The position numbers and the translations under genes are program-made. A DNA stretch of 64,000 nucleotides from Bryopsis sp. KO-2023 (Eukaryota > Chlorophyta > Ulvophyceae > Bryopsidales > Bryopsidaceae). This document shows positions 1 through 13,947 of the stretch, piece by piece (within the stretch, counting starts at the first letter, position 1; each line of letters begins with the position of its first letter). The notes below the pieces were generated by a model. That model did not search any database, had not been told where the DNA came from, and worked only from the letters and a program-made list of their open reading frames with translations. Location of the stretch: positions 992,001 through 1,056,000 of the forward strand of contig BSYQ01000003.1 of the NCBI GenBank assembly GCA_030272585.1, read 5' to 3'.

Positions 1-93
1 ATCAAAGCATCCGTTCTCCGATGCCAACACGAAAAGAAAAACGTCGCTCAACAAACAAGCACCGAACGAAAGCGACGAGGTTGGGCGGGTTAC

Positions 94-187
94 CTTGCTT
101 GTCGCTGTCGTCGACCTGGCAAGAAACCATCCCTGCGCAAGCAGCCAGGAGCAGCACCGCCATTACGGTGAACCGCATCGCGCGCAT
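94..187 (-). CDS. First exon of a secreted protein (gene continues off the left edge)
   Basis: The exon opens at an ATG at 187 and codes for about 31 residues. These form a classic signal peptide: a short basic start (MRAMRF), a hydrophobic core (VMAVLLLAACAGM) and a likely cleavage site near VSC-Q, followed by QVDDSDKQ. The frame meets a good GT donor (CAAG/GTAACC) just below 94 and would otherwise run into non-coding-looking sequence, so bases 1-93 are read as the start of a phase-1 intron. The rest of the gene lies outside the window and the mature protein cannot be named. A short first exon with a signal peptide and a phase-1 intron recurs in several other genes here. Confidence 0.6.
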
Positions 188-193
188 TTCCAC

Positions 194-1387
194 AGTGGCG
201 GTACAGAAGAGTGCGCAGCCAGTTTACTTCGAGATTTCTCCACCTTCGGCGAACAAAACAAAGAATCGGCTTCCTCGAGCGGGGATAGCAGCCAACAACA
301 GCAGTGTAAACCAGAATAGCAGAATTGACCGACCACCACGTCGCCGCGGAGATAAGTATGTCCGAGGTTTCGCGAGTTCGTTCTCCTTGTCCGACTGGCG
401 ATCGGAATGTGAGACGGAACCTAGGAGTGAATGCTGTCATGGAACATTCATAGCTTCTTCCCTGTCCCGTTGTTCGTTGGTTTCGATCTGACCACGGCTC
501 GCGTTTCGCTGGGCTGAACCCCTTCGCTTTCGTCGAAAGCTGTGACTCTCAATGGAAACTGGCAACGCGTGTTGCTCAGAAGGTTTTCGTCATTGATATT
601 CAAGCTGTGCTGGGCTATAACGATACACGCCGCCGCCACCGTCGCATCTCATAACTTTGCAACGCTTGCCACAACGGAGATGGTGCTTTACAAGATGCAC
701 TTGTAAAAGGTCAACCCACGTGCATGTCTCCGAAAACGATAGTGGATTTGATTGAATTTGGACTGATTAAATAGAGTGAGGGTGGTGCATGCTCCACAGA
801 GAATCCAGGAGTGAGCCACCCCCACCATCCCGATAAACACAACAAAAAAATATCTACAAAAAGTTCATAAGAAATTTGACCCCACCAGTGTTGCCCACAC
901 CGCCAATCCCAAAACCTTCGAAACTAGAAGCATGCAAGAGAGATTCAACCAAAAAAGAAGACCTGAATTCCACTCTGCTTGCAACTCATCCTGCTGGAAC
1001 CACCCCATATGCCATTCACTTTCTTTTTTCTTTTTTTTTCCGCTTTTTTTGTTAATCATAATGTAATCAATCATATTGTCATTTATATATCAAATTGCGA
1101 TCCGATATTCTAGAAATCCATGCAATTGATGATATGAATCATGATACCTTGCTTGTGTGGCTAATCCCCATCGGTGAGACATGCGGGTGGTGCAAAAAAA
1201 AATCCGTTAAAACAATTTTTCTTTTCCCTCCTTTTCCGGGGCCCCTCAAAGAATACCAGCAAGGCAGATTTCACGAGTTGCAAACCAAAGAACACATAAA
1301 AGAAGAAGAAAACGGAACAAACGAAAACCCGAGAACGGAAAAGAAAAGGAGGGAGAGAGAGGGGGAGGGAGCGGAAAAAAATACTGG
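194..1387. other. Intergenic stretch, no gene seen
   Basis: The part next to 187 should hold the promoter of the leftmost gene. From about 860 the sequence is rich in A and T runs and resembles a 3' flank of the gene that ends at 1388. Short open frames here have no protein-like composition and no splice partners that I could find. Confidence 0.5.
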
Positions 1388-2708
1388 TCATGGAAGGAGG
1401 TTGGCTCCGCTGCAAAGCCCCATCGCCAAAGCAGCCTCCTCCTCGGCCTTCTCTTTCTCCTTGGTTAACAGAGCTCGAAGCTTACGCTCCAGCTCCAACT
1501 GCAAATCACACAAGGTTTTACTTTTCTACTGCAAATTTGCATTCACAAACAAAAGAGTTGCATTGCAAATGGAGCGAACCTGCTGCTCGATAAAAAGACT
1601 TGGATTTTTGAAAGATTGGCCGCCGAAAAAAAAAAAAAAAAAAAAGTAGGTGAGAGGAAAGTTGGGAGAAATTCAAGAGAAAGGATAAAGGCCCCCTGGT
1701 AACAAAAACCAAAAAAAATTGATGATGGTGGTTCTTGTTGCACACAACAAAGCCTTATTTCTCTGCTACCAAAAGAAAATTCACAAGTAGCATACCCCCT
1801 GTCTACGAAATAATCTACCCAGGGACACTCACCTCCTCCCTCAACACTCTCAACGTCTGTTCTTTTTCCAGAAGCTCCTTTTCTTTCAAAAGCAAGGTAA
1901 TCTGCTTCTCAGCAAGCTCAGCCCTCGTCTCCTCGAGCTCCCTTATCCTACCCCTCCTTCCCGAAGCTTTCTGCTGATTCCTCCTCCGGATCTCCTCCTC
2001 CTCCAGCAACCGTTTCTCAGCTTCCTCCGTCAACTTGAACGATTCCAGAGGGACAGGGCTCACATCCCCCCCCTCTGTCAATCCTTCCACAGAATCTGTG
2101 GAGTCGGGGGCCAGGATTTTTTCAGCATCGATCGAAAGGGGGTTCCTTCTGTTGCGGAGATACTTCCGGGATCGCAGCATATCGTCGATCTCTTTGGCAG
2201 GGTTATATTCAGCAGGTTCCTCAGCGGATTTCGAGGGTGGGGTTTCCGAGATGACTGGAGGTTGAGCGGGGTCCACAATGTCAGGATTTTGGGCAGGCAG
2301 TATTGGGATCTGGCCCCCTCCTGCAGTGACTGTATCGGCAATCACAGGCCCTGTGGTTGCACTCTGCAGCACCACTGCCAGCCCACCCCCACAGAACAGG
2401 AGTGTTAACCAAAAAGGATTCAACAACCCCACACTTTAAAGATTTCAGGGACACGCAGAGAACATCCCCCCGAGGCTGCCGAGGAGCTCTTCGAAACCTG
2501 TGCGTAAGGAATTCGCTGAATCTAGTCGTTCAAGCTCACCGAATCCCGCGAAGGAGAGTAGAGACCTCCGTGATGGAAGTGGCCCTTGCGCCCGACAGGG
2601 GGTCCTGACGGCGCAAGCCGTTCTATATCTGTGGAAACGCGGCTCACCATCGATTTGCGACGGCGAGGTTTGGAGGCGATTCGAATAGGAGAAGGGTGGA
2701 GTCCCCAT
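1388..2708 (-). CDS. Membrane-anchored coiled-coil protein, possible plastid transit peptide
   Basis: Not recognised. The secure part is the large exon from about 2430 to 1830. It codes for a hydrophobic segment (NPFWLTLLFCGGGLAVVLQ), a Pro/Ser-rich linker, and a long Glu/Lys/Arg coiled coil (residues such as ELEETRAELAEKQITLLLKE). It ends at a strong donor (GAG/GTGAGT). The last exon, 1498-1388, starts after a TTGCAG acceptor in matching phase 0, continues the coil (LELERKLRALLTKEKEKAEE) and ends in TGA at 1388-1390. The 5' exon is less sure. An ATG at 2708 opens a Ser/Arg-rich, acid-poor stretch like a plastid transit peptide, which can be joined to the hydrophobic segment through a donor CGGAG/GTCTCT and an acceptor TTTAAAG. 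Other phase-consistent joins exist. The topology suggests one membrane pass with a coil on one side. Confidence 0.55.
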
Positions 2709-3004
2709 TCTGAGGACGGGCCTGCAGTTTTGCCTGGGCGAACATGATCGTTGAAAGTGGCATTCCATGCCCAATTTTGGCAAATGCAAACCATAGATAT
2801 TTTCTGAGATGTGAAGAATAGGAATCTCTGCTGATTCATCCTTCCCACATGGTGTGTGTGGGGTTTTGATTCGAAACTCTTGAATGTTGGTCGACGATTC
2901 GATGGAGGTATGTCGAGGTGTCAAGCGTCGGGATCCACGTCATTCCACCACACAAGAGTGCGGTCGTTTTATCGAGCCAAGGGCGGGAATGCAGCGAAAA
3001 CACA
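2709..3004. promoter_or_regulatory. Divergent spacer between the coiled-coil gene and MCCC2
   Basis: About 300 bases separate the proposed starts of two genes that point away from each other, so this spacer must carry both promoters. I see no clear TATA box. The exact left edge depends on the uncertain start of the coiled-coil gene. Confidence 0.35.
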
Positions 3005-5353
3005 ATGCGGGCAGCGCTTCTACAAGTACTACGATCGCAGCGGGCCATCCTGGAAACATCCACGCCGCAGAGCTCGATTCTGTGGGTTCACCAGGCGAGA
3101 TCCATCGTGTCGACGATTTCTGACGTCAAGCCTGGTGTCGCGCTCGATCGCTGTGGGGTGGATCCTTGGTCGGATGAGTTCCAAAAGAGCAACGATGCGA
3201 TGTGCAAATTGACAGACGAGTTGGCGAAGGATGTGGAACGGATGTGTTTGGGGGGAGGTCGGGATGCTGTGGCCAGGCACAAGGCTAGAGGCAAGATGCT
3301 GCCCAGAGAACGAATCAGCGCTCTGCTGGATCCCGGATCGCCATTTTTGGAGCTGTCGCAATTGGCTGGGAAAGATTTGTATGGGGATGAGAACGTCGCT
3401 TCTGGAGGAATCGTCACAGGTTCGTGTTCTGAGGTGAATTCAGTATTCAGCGTCATTTCTGTTGTGGACAGCCCATCAATCACATGTGAGTCATAGCAAG
3501 TAAATATTTAGTAAAGTACACGCGCCAGGGAGGGGGTGGGGTAAATAGGGTGGATGCAAAGAAAGGGGTCCCAGATGAGTCACTATGTGCACCATGTTTT
3601 GGGAATTTTTAGAAGAAACAAAAAAAGATCACTTTTATTTTTCAGATACACTGCATTGATGCCAGAAACCCTGCACCCACCTCTTCTACAACCACAAAAA
3701 TAGATATCCCCTCAAACGCTTCCATTGCTTCCTTTGTTCATTCATTCACTAACTTTTCAACAGGTGTGGGGATGGTCCATGGCCGAATGGTGGCAATGGC
3801 AGCCAACGATGCCACTGTAAAGGGAGGGACCTACTACCCGATCACCGTAAAAAAACACTTGAGGTTGCAGGACATCGCTGCGCAGTGCCATCTACCTTGC
3901 GTGTACTTTGTCGACTCTGGGGGTGCAAATCTACCCAGGCAGGCCGATGTGTTCCCAGACAGGGATCATTTTGGAAGAATTTTTTTCAACCAGGCAAGAA
4001 CCATTGCGATTTCGGAGCTGCTATGAATACCATAGTGAAATATCGATGTGATGGACGGTTTTTGAATGAAACAGGCACGCATGTCTGCCTCAGGGATTTC
4101 GCAAGTGGCGGTGGTGATGGGTTCATGCACTGCGGGGGGCGCTTACGTCCCAGCCATGGCTGATGAAAGCATCATTGTGCGAAACAATGGGACGATTTTC
4201 TTGGGAGGCCCCCCTCTGGTGAAAGCAGCAACCGGGGAGGAGGTATCGGCCGAAGAACTGGGTGGGGCTGTGCTGCATTGCTCCACATCTGGAGTTACCG
4301 ACCACTTGGCTGAAAATGAGGATCATGCAGTCTCTTTGACAAGGGATGTCATTGGGAACCTAGGGAGCAACCCGACTGGTAACAATCCATACATGAAAGG
4401 GGAGTTCATGGAGCCTTTGTTTCCTAAAGAAGAGCTGAGGGGCATCGTCCCAGTCGACGCCAGAAAACCATGGGATGTTCGAGCTGTGTTGGCCAGGCTG
4501 CTGGATGGGAGCAGATTCCATGAGTTCAAGGCGAATTACGGGAAAACGTTGGTCACTGGCTTCGGCGAATTGTATGGCTGTCCAGTTGGGGTGGTGGCGA
4601 ACAATGGGATTCTGTTTTCGGAGGCTGCTGTGAAGGGGGCACATTTCGTTCAGCTCTGTGGCCAGAGGAAAATCCCACTCATTTTTCTGCAGAACATCAC
4701 CGGCTTCATGGTTGGCAAGAAATATGAATCGAGTGGGATTGCCAAGGACGGGGCCAAAATGGTGATGGCGGTGGCCAACGTCCAGGTTCCGAAAATCACC
4801 GTAGTGATCGGAGGGAGTTTTGGTGCTGGCAATTATGGAATGTGTGGGCGGGCTTACGATCCCAGGTTTATGTTCATGTGGCCGAATGCCAGAATCAGCG
4901 TGATGGGAGGGGAACAAGCTGCCAATGTTTTATCAATGGTGGAAGGAGATAAAAGGAAAAGATCTGGGAAGGTAAGCACGGCTTCGGTTTTTTCTTTGCT
5001 CAGCATAACTCCATTGATATGCGATTCCAGCAATTGTGAAGATTCCTTTTGTCGATACCGTACGGTGCAATCGAAGTCGGGATAGAGCCAGCCAACTCCA
5101 GCATGTGGGTCCATGTGACTGTGTTTTTGTGTATCGTCTTATCCAGCATTGGAGAGCTGGTGAGGAGGAAGCTTTCAAGAAGGCCATCAGGGATCGCTAC
5201 GAAAAGGAAGGGAAACCCAGTTATGCTACAGCCCGATTGTGGGACGATGGGATCATCGATCCTGCAGACACACGATGGGTTCTGGGAATGGCTCTGGGGG
5301 CATCCCTCAATGCACCCATCCCAAATTCAAAATATGGGGTGTTCAGAATGTAG
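3005..5353 (+). CDS. MCCC2: Methylcrotonoyl-CoA carboxylase beta subunit, mitochondrial
   Basis: Carboxyltransferase subunit of the biotin enzyme that carboxylates 3-methylcrotonyl-CoA in mitochondrial leucine breakdown. It works with a biotin-carrying alpha subunit that is not in this window. Exons: 3005-3419, 3764-3993, 4075-4971 and 5147-5353, summing to 582 codons plus stop, the normal family length. The first 40 residues are basic and Ser/Arg-rich without acids, like a mitochondrial presequence. Family motifs seen include [57 protein letters not shown], the acyl-CoA-binding [20 protein letters not shown] and the tail [13 protein letters not shown]. These fit MCCC2 better than propionyl-CoA carboxylase beta. 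Intron 2 (3994-4074) has a GC donor (CAG/GCAAGA), and only this boundary restores the conserved FFNQ-ARMSA join. Confidence 0.95.
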
Positions 5354-5787
5354 AGGGCAATCGAATCGATCACTTGTGTGTATATGTGTTTTGTATAGAA
5401 GCAACATGGGGTTTTGTTGTATCAAGAATGTGATCGTAATGTTTTTAGTAATCCACCATTTTTATTTTTTTTTTTTGGGGGGGGGGTTTGGAACAGGATA
5501 TTGTACAACAGTAGCCAAGCAGATGTAAAGATACGTACTTCAGATGCTGTGTTTTTTTAATGCTCCCCTGCAGTCGATCCAGATGCCAGAATCAAAGGAC
5601 GAATTCGACATGCTGGTTTCCGCACAATTTTCATCCAACAACTTGCACACCGACCAATGCCCTCTGCCTTTCCCCCCCTCCCCCCCAAAAAATGACCAAA
5701 CAAATCCCTGACAAAGAATACGAAAAGAAATTTCTCTTCCGAGGCAATCAAAAACTGCACCACCCAAAATAGACCCACTCTTCAGGT
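5354..5787. other. Convergent 3' spacer between MCCC2 and the prolyl-tRNA synthetase gene
   Basis: This holds the 3' ends of two converging genes. It contains a composite run of T followed directly by G (about 5468-5487) and a C-rich patch near 5675. No coding signal is seen. Confidence 0.5.
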
Positions 5788-9292
<3,505 letters not shown>

Positions 9293-10081
9293 GTTGGCGC
9301 AAGGAACGGCTTGGAGCAGTGGGAAGTGTGCATGGTGAGTTTGAGAATTTGGTAACGACCAGCACTGTGGGTTCCATTTCGTTGCAAATGTGCATTTTGG
9401 GCGCAACAGGTGATAATGGCCAGTTTTCAGAAACGCCACAGACCTTGATGTTAGAACCCGAGCCATAGAGCCTTGAGATGAAGGCCAGGAGGAAACTAAG
9501 TGCGTTCGAAATGCTGCATTGAGAAAAAAATGAAGCGATGAGGTGTTTTGGCTGCACGAGCCCTGCATTGAGCTGTTTCTGCTCAGTCGCCACGATGTAA
9601 TTCGTTTGAAATTGGAAACCTTTGGCAGAGGCGGTCGTCCATGGTGACAAAAAAGAATTAAAACACTTCTCCACTCCACATACATGACAACCAGCCAGAC
9701 AAATATTGAACCACTTCTCCACCCCACATACATGAAAAACCACAGCTAGACAAGTTTTGAACATACATGAAAACAGCCTGAGAAATTTTGAGGCATATCA
9801 ACTCCTGCCTCCGAGACTTCGAAGTTGAATGTAAGACCACACAAGCGGATTTTATTTTAGGGAGCCGGCTGAGCTCCCAGTCAATTTAGTTCAGTTATCA
9901 AACTCAAAGTCCATTCATGAAATCAGTCCGTTCCTACTCTACTGAAAACAGATGCAATGATGATGCAGAAATTCTACCCATGATTTCCCTCTAACCCCCC
10001 CCCCTTCCCAAAAGAAATCCAAATTTTTCAAGGCGCCAAGAAACGTCATGGCTTCAATGGCATTTCCTGGCTGCCTGTTAT
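9293..10081. other. Spacer between two same-strand genes, with a tandem repeat
   Basis: This contains the presumed 5' leader and promoter of the synthetase gene, a tandem duplication at 9664-9761, and the 3' flank of the next gene. A long minus-strand frame crosses the spacer but has no conserved look and no fitting splice sites. Confidence 0.45.
9664..9761. repeat. Two-copy tandem repeat, about 48 bp
   Basis: The unit starts CACTTCTCCACTCCACATAC and is repeated at 9712 with several changes (CACTTCTCCACCCCACATAC). A third fragment with ATACATGAAAA follows. This looks like a diverged local duplication in a non-coding spacer. Confidence 0.7.
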
Positions 10082-11214
10082 TCAACAGAATCTGCTGTCG
10101 TTGTGTCGCTTTCTCTTCGATCGTCTGAAAAGCTTCTTCACAACAAGGAGCAATCCACACCTGCAAGAAATCAAGTCAATGCTCAGCACCACCAAACACA
10201 AATCACTCAAGCTGCCACCCCCGAGGTGCCTTCATCCTTGTCAGACCAACTCACCGGCATCCTTCCGTTTCCTTTGTGCATTCCTCCTCCACATCGAAAG
10301 CCGCCGCCTTTTGGAGAGCCTTCCCGTGAGTTTCGTGCTCTGCGACCCAGGCGGCGCCGCCAGGAAACGTAAGACCAGTGGGAGACCCTGTTCCCCACTC
10401 TGGATCTGGAACGCCGTCACTGATCGGCGACAAACTCCTCTCAGCGAATGTCCCCGACGATGCCGAATCCATCTCCAGTTCCATAGACTGCAAAACCGGG
10501 CAATCAGCCCCTACCCTCCAACTATCCTCACTGACGTCGTCGTCAGGGATGCCACAGGCATCCTTGCTCGCAATGGTGTACCAAAACCTGATTCCTTGGC
10601 GGTTGCAAGGCGACATCGTTCGACCATGCTTCAAACCGTACTTGACAACCTGGGGGGGGAGGCAGACCTTCAATCGTTAAGGAGGGAGACGTCCATCAGA
10701 ATCGTGAGAAGTCATAAAATGCTAGCAGATGCGGCTTACCGCGAAGTTATCCATGATCTTCGCGTAGGCGTGGTTGTCCAGCGAGTCTAACCTCAGCACC
10801 TCTCTGCAAATGCTGGACACTTGGTGAAGGGTGTCCTTCGTTGGCGTCGATCGTTGAGAACCTGCAAAATCCCCCAACACAAACCCATCCGTCGATCAGT
10901 CGCTGCAGGTGGTGACGGTTTTGCATTTCGGATGAGTACTGAAAACGGGTCGGTGAAACACATGCACATCAATACAATTGCTGGACCTTTTTCTCCTTGC
11001 CTGTCTCATGCAGAACTACCAAAAGCTGCCTCAACTGCCTGACGATTTCCAGTCCCTTAAAGCCTCCGACGGGTACGTCGCCGCGATCGAACTTGCGCCG
11101 CAACTTGAGAATCCCACCTGCAATTGACGCCGAAATCAGTGGAACGCCAACGGCAGTAAAGTACTGCGTTTGTACAAGAACCGCAAGATTTTCCAAAACA
11201 CAGGAGCCGACCAT
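10082..11214 (-). CDS. Unrecognised 269-residue protein, four exons
   Basis: Not recognised. Exons 11001-11214, 10740-10861, 10255-10649 and 10082-10160 join with agreeing phases and total 270 codons including the stop. The N-terminus is hydrophobic (QTQYFTAVGVPLISASIAGG), enough for one membrane pass or an organelle-import signal. It is followed by a basic helix (ILKLRRKFDRG) and amphipathic helical stretches (EIVRQLRQLLVVLHET, SSICREVLRLDSLDNHAYAK). The middle (VVKYGLKHGR to RFWYTIASKDACG) looks ordered and the part after it is Ser/Pro/Asp-rich. The tail is strongly basic (KKLFRRSKRKRH). The first intron only keeps the frame if a GC donor (ACAG/GCAAGG) is used. The last exon is the least certain, since it is short and its frame rests on phase alone. 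Confidence 0.55.
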
Positions 11215-12302
11215 CGGCGACCTCGCAGAAACGCCCTTTTCGTGGTGCTAGGACGTTTTCGTGTTTCTGGACCCGACTGCGACGCACCTATGGCTTCTCT
11301 GCCCGCTCGAGAACTGCAGATAAATTCCAACCCGCTCCCTTCCCCAGCGACTACATCTATCTCCTTCCCCGACCGAGGATTAGGAACGCTCGGGTGAAAA
11401 GTCAGATCCGCGGCGACGTCCCACGACCCGAGCGTCTGCAGTTTGCAAGAACAAACCAACATAACGTTGACTCAAACTTGTGGCCGAGATTGCGTACGAG
11501 TTGCGCAAGTGTATGACAAAGACGTCGGCTACCCAGGACTTGGTATATTCAACACATTCGGCGACGTCCGTCGGCAGAAACACGCAACTTTTTGTCCAAC
11601 CCCCAACCCAACCCAACCAGAGCTGGGACGTACCACGCAAGAATCCATAGCGCGAGATCGCTGTTCAAAAACGGCGTTCTGGTTCGCCCCTCCAGGTGTG
11701 GATGACCTCGTTTGGGTTAACAGTCCGAAAATGACTTTCTACACAGTAACGTCGAGACTTTCAAACCCCCCCTTTTGGTTTCCAGTGACGAGAACTCTTG
11801 AGGTGCAGATCGAAAAGGTTACTGGTGAAATTCAACGGGAAACAGGTCGATTTTACGCCCCTGGGTTCCGGGCAGATAATTGACAGAAACTTCACAATCG
11901 TCGGATGGACGGTGTCGGCGGACGGTTGACAGATCAATCTTCCAGGTTACGTGATTTTCAACCGGAAAAACGAAAACGTGCGTACTCAATTCGTCACATT
12001 GTTCGGCATTCTGCGCAGCGACAGGGAAGAAGGCAGGGAGGGTTCCTCCAGCCGAACTCTGTGGGGTCTGTGTGCAGGTTCTTGAGTTTCAGTAGCGAGT
12101 TTCAGTATGCTGGATCAAATTCAACGGTGTCTTGCTTTTGCATGCACAGGGAAACCAGCTGGGTGAATGTTGGTGGCAAAATTCCGCATTATCATACATC
12201 AAGTTGCAAGATTCCCTTTTCCATCCTTTCCCCCCCTACCCCTCCTCCCCTTCTCTTTTTCGCAAAAAAAAAAGCAAAGAAACTCTGGATCGACTAAGAA
12301 AC
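11215..12302. other. Intergenic stretch between same-strand genes
   Basis: This should hold the promoter of the 11214 gene on one side and the TAF11 3' flank (C-rich near 12230, then an A run near 12265) on the other. Open frames on both strands exist (for example 11443-11883 +) but have random-looking composition and no splice partners. Confidence 0.45.
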
Positions 12303-13603
12303 TCATAAATGCTTGAAAAATTGCTTCATCATCCGTCGGTGTTTGACACGGCCTTCATACTCCATTTGAGTGTAAGCCCGATGGATGTGGCTTTTCAGAA
12401 TGGGGCCTTCATATCCATCCACCGTCGCCAGCTCCCTGGCCTCCTCGATCAATTCCCCCACAAACATTTTTGCCAAAGAGCACACCACGATTAACACCTT
12501 TTCGTCGTTGATGGTCTGACCAGAAATCGACATCAGCAGCTTCCTCATCTTCCCTCTGGGCAAACTGGACCTGCGGAAAGCTTCGTAACGATCCAGCTCT
12601 TTCTCATGGAGGGTGGACAGCAGGGCAGCATAGTGTTTTTCCTTTTCTTTCCTCCGCAGTTGGGCTTCTGTGAGGCCGTGCTCCTGAACTTCCCTCAGAA
12701 GGACATCTTCTATGAGCTCTCCCCCCGCATCTTCTTCCACCACAGTCGCAGCCGGCGGCGGAAGCATGTCAGGATTGTCGATCACTCCAGTCTGACCCCC
12801 GCTGACACCGACCAATTTCTCCAAAGGAGTTCCCCCTCCATCCTCCGATGGCGTGGGGGTGTTCCCCAACGAATCCATCGTGTTTCGGGCGCTGGCTTCT
12901 TGCAGCCCTCTTTCCAGCTCCCACTCCAGGTCTATTTCGCTGTCGGCTTCTCCTCCTCCTTTGGAGCTGGTGCCTTCATCATCAATATCATTCACATCCC
13001 TTGTGGGCGACCCTTCTTCTTCTTGATCTAGTTCTAATTCCCCGTCTCCTTGGACATCTGCGTTCATTTCCCCTTCCAGATCCCCCTCGCTGTCTTCCTC
13101 TTGTGTGTCAGTCCCATCAGCATCTGCATTTCCATCGCTGTGTTCATGACTGACACCAAGCAGACCACCCTGGGCATCATTGCCCCCCTCCCCCTCACCG
13201 TTGCTGATCCCATCCACACCATCATTATCGTCAACAGCAATACCGTGAGCTTCATTTTGGAGATCCCTTTCTTCTCCTTGGATGTCTGCACCGCTTAGGT
13301 CATTTGCAAGGTCCATGCCATCGTACAGCTCATCGATAACATCTACATTCCATCACAAAAAGTGAACAACTTACTCCCCAGGTCGAGAAAAAGAAAACTG
13401 AATGCTATACTTTCAGGGGGCAATAGATGCTCAGTGGGCTTCACTGAGGTTTTAAGAAACTTCACGATTTGCTGGAGAATAGAAAAACTGAGACAAAAGA
13501 AGGGAAAAAGAGAATTGCAGCACGGACCCTCTTCTGGCGTTTCCGGTCTGGGGCGCTTCTCCCCGACGACTTCGGGTTCCTTGATGTCATCCCCTGCGTC
13601 CAT
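12303..13603 (-). CDS. TAF11: Transcription initiation factor TFIID subunit 11
   Basis: TAF11 pairs with TAF13 through a histone fold inside TFIID, the nuclear complex that recognises core promoters for RNA polymerase II. Two exons: 13528-13603 (25 codons, starting MDAGDDIKEPEVV) and 12303-13342, phase 1, giving 371 residues. The C-terminal 90 or so residues are the histone fold: LDRYEAFRRSSLPRGKMRKL, MSISGQTINDEKVLIVV, LAKMFVGELIEEARELA, then a basic end. These match the TAF11 pattern in order and spacing. The rest is a long acidic, low-complexity N-terminal region rich in Asp, Glu, Gly and Ser, longer than in human TAF11 (211 residues in total). The start is chosen at the first ATG that opens a hydrophilic acidic sequence. 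It shares a short divergent spacer with the ABC transporter gene. Confidence 0.9.
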
Positions 13604-13947
13604 CGGGCTTTTTGAATTTGAACCCAGTCCGATCGACAGTCGCAAAAGCAGAACACAGCAGAAAAAGAGCACTCCCTTTTGTGCGGAAGCGATTTTTTCG
13701 ATGACTAATATACTGCTGATTCGTCACGTGAACTATCATAATATTGGATGTTCCACTTTTTCAAACAGGGCAGGATATTCTTTCTCTGTGTTTTGCGGTG
13801 CACGGAAGTGCGCGACGGATGCTGCGGGCCGAACTTGTAGCTTTTGTTGTTCTTTAATTTTCGGCTGTCGAAGAGCTCAATTTCGTGACGGACGTATCGA
13901 CGGCTGGTTTTGGTTGGCCCCTAAAAAAGAACTGACAGACTCTGGGG
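13604..13947. promoter_or_regulatory. Divergent promoter region, TAF11 / ABC transporter
   Basis: These 344 bases between two outward-facing start codons must hold both promoters. A palindromic CACGTG hexamer (E-box-like) is present near 13727. No TATA box is obvious. The role of the hexamer is inference only. Confidence 0.4.

Noticed and set aside
2432-2453. A 21-base intron in the coiled-coil gene
   Set aside because: GT...AG ends and frame would allow it, but introns elsewhere here are about 50 bases or longer. A longer intron ending at the same acceptor is more likely.
11443-11883. 146-codon plus-strand frame
   Set aside because: No conserved look, signal peptide or fitting donor and acceptor sites.
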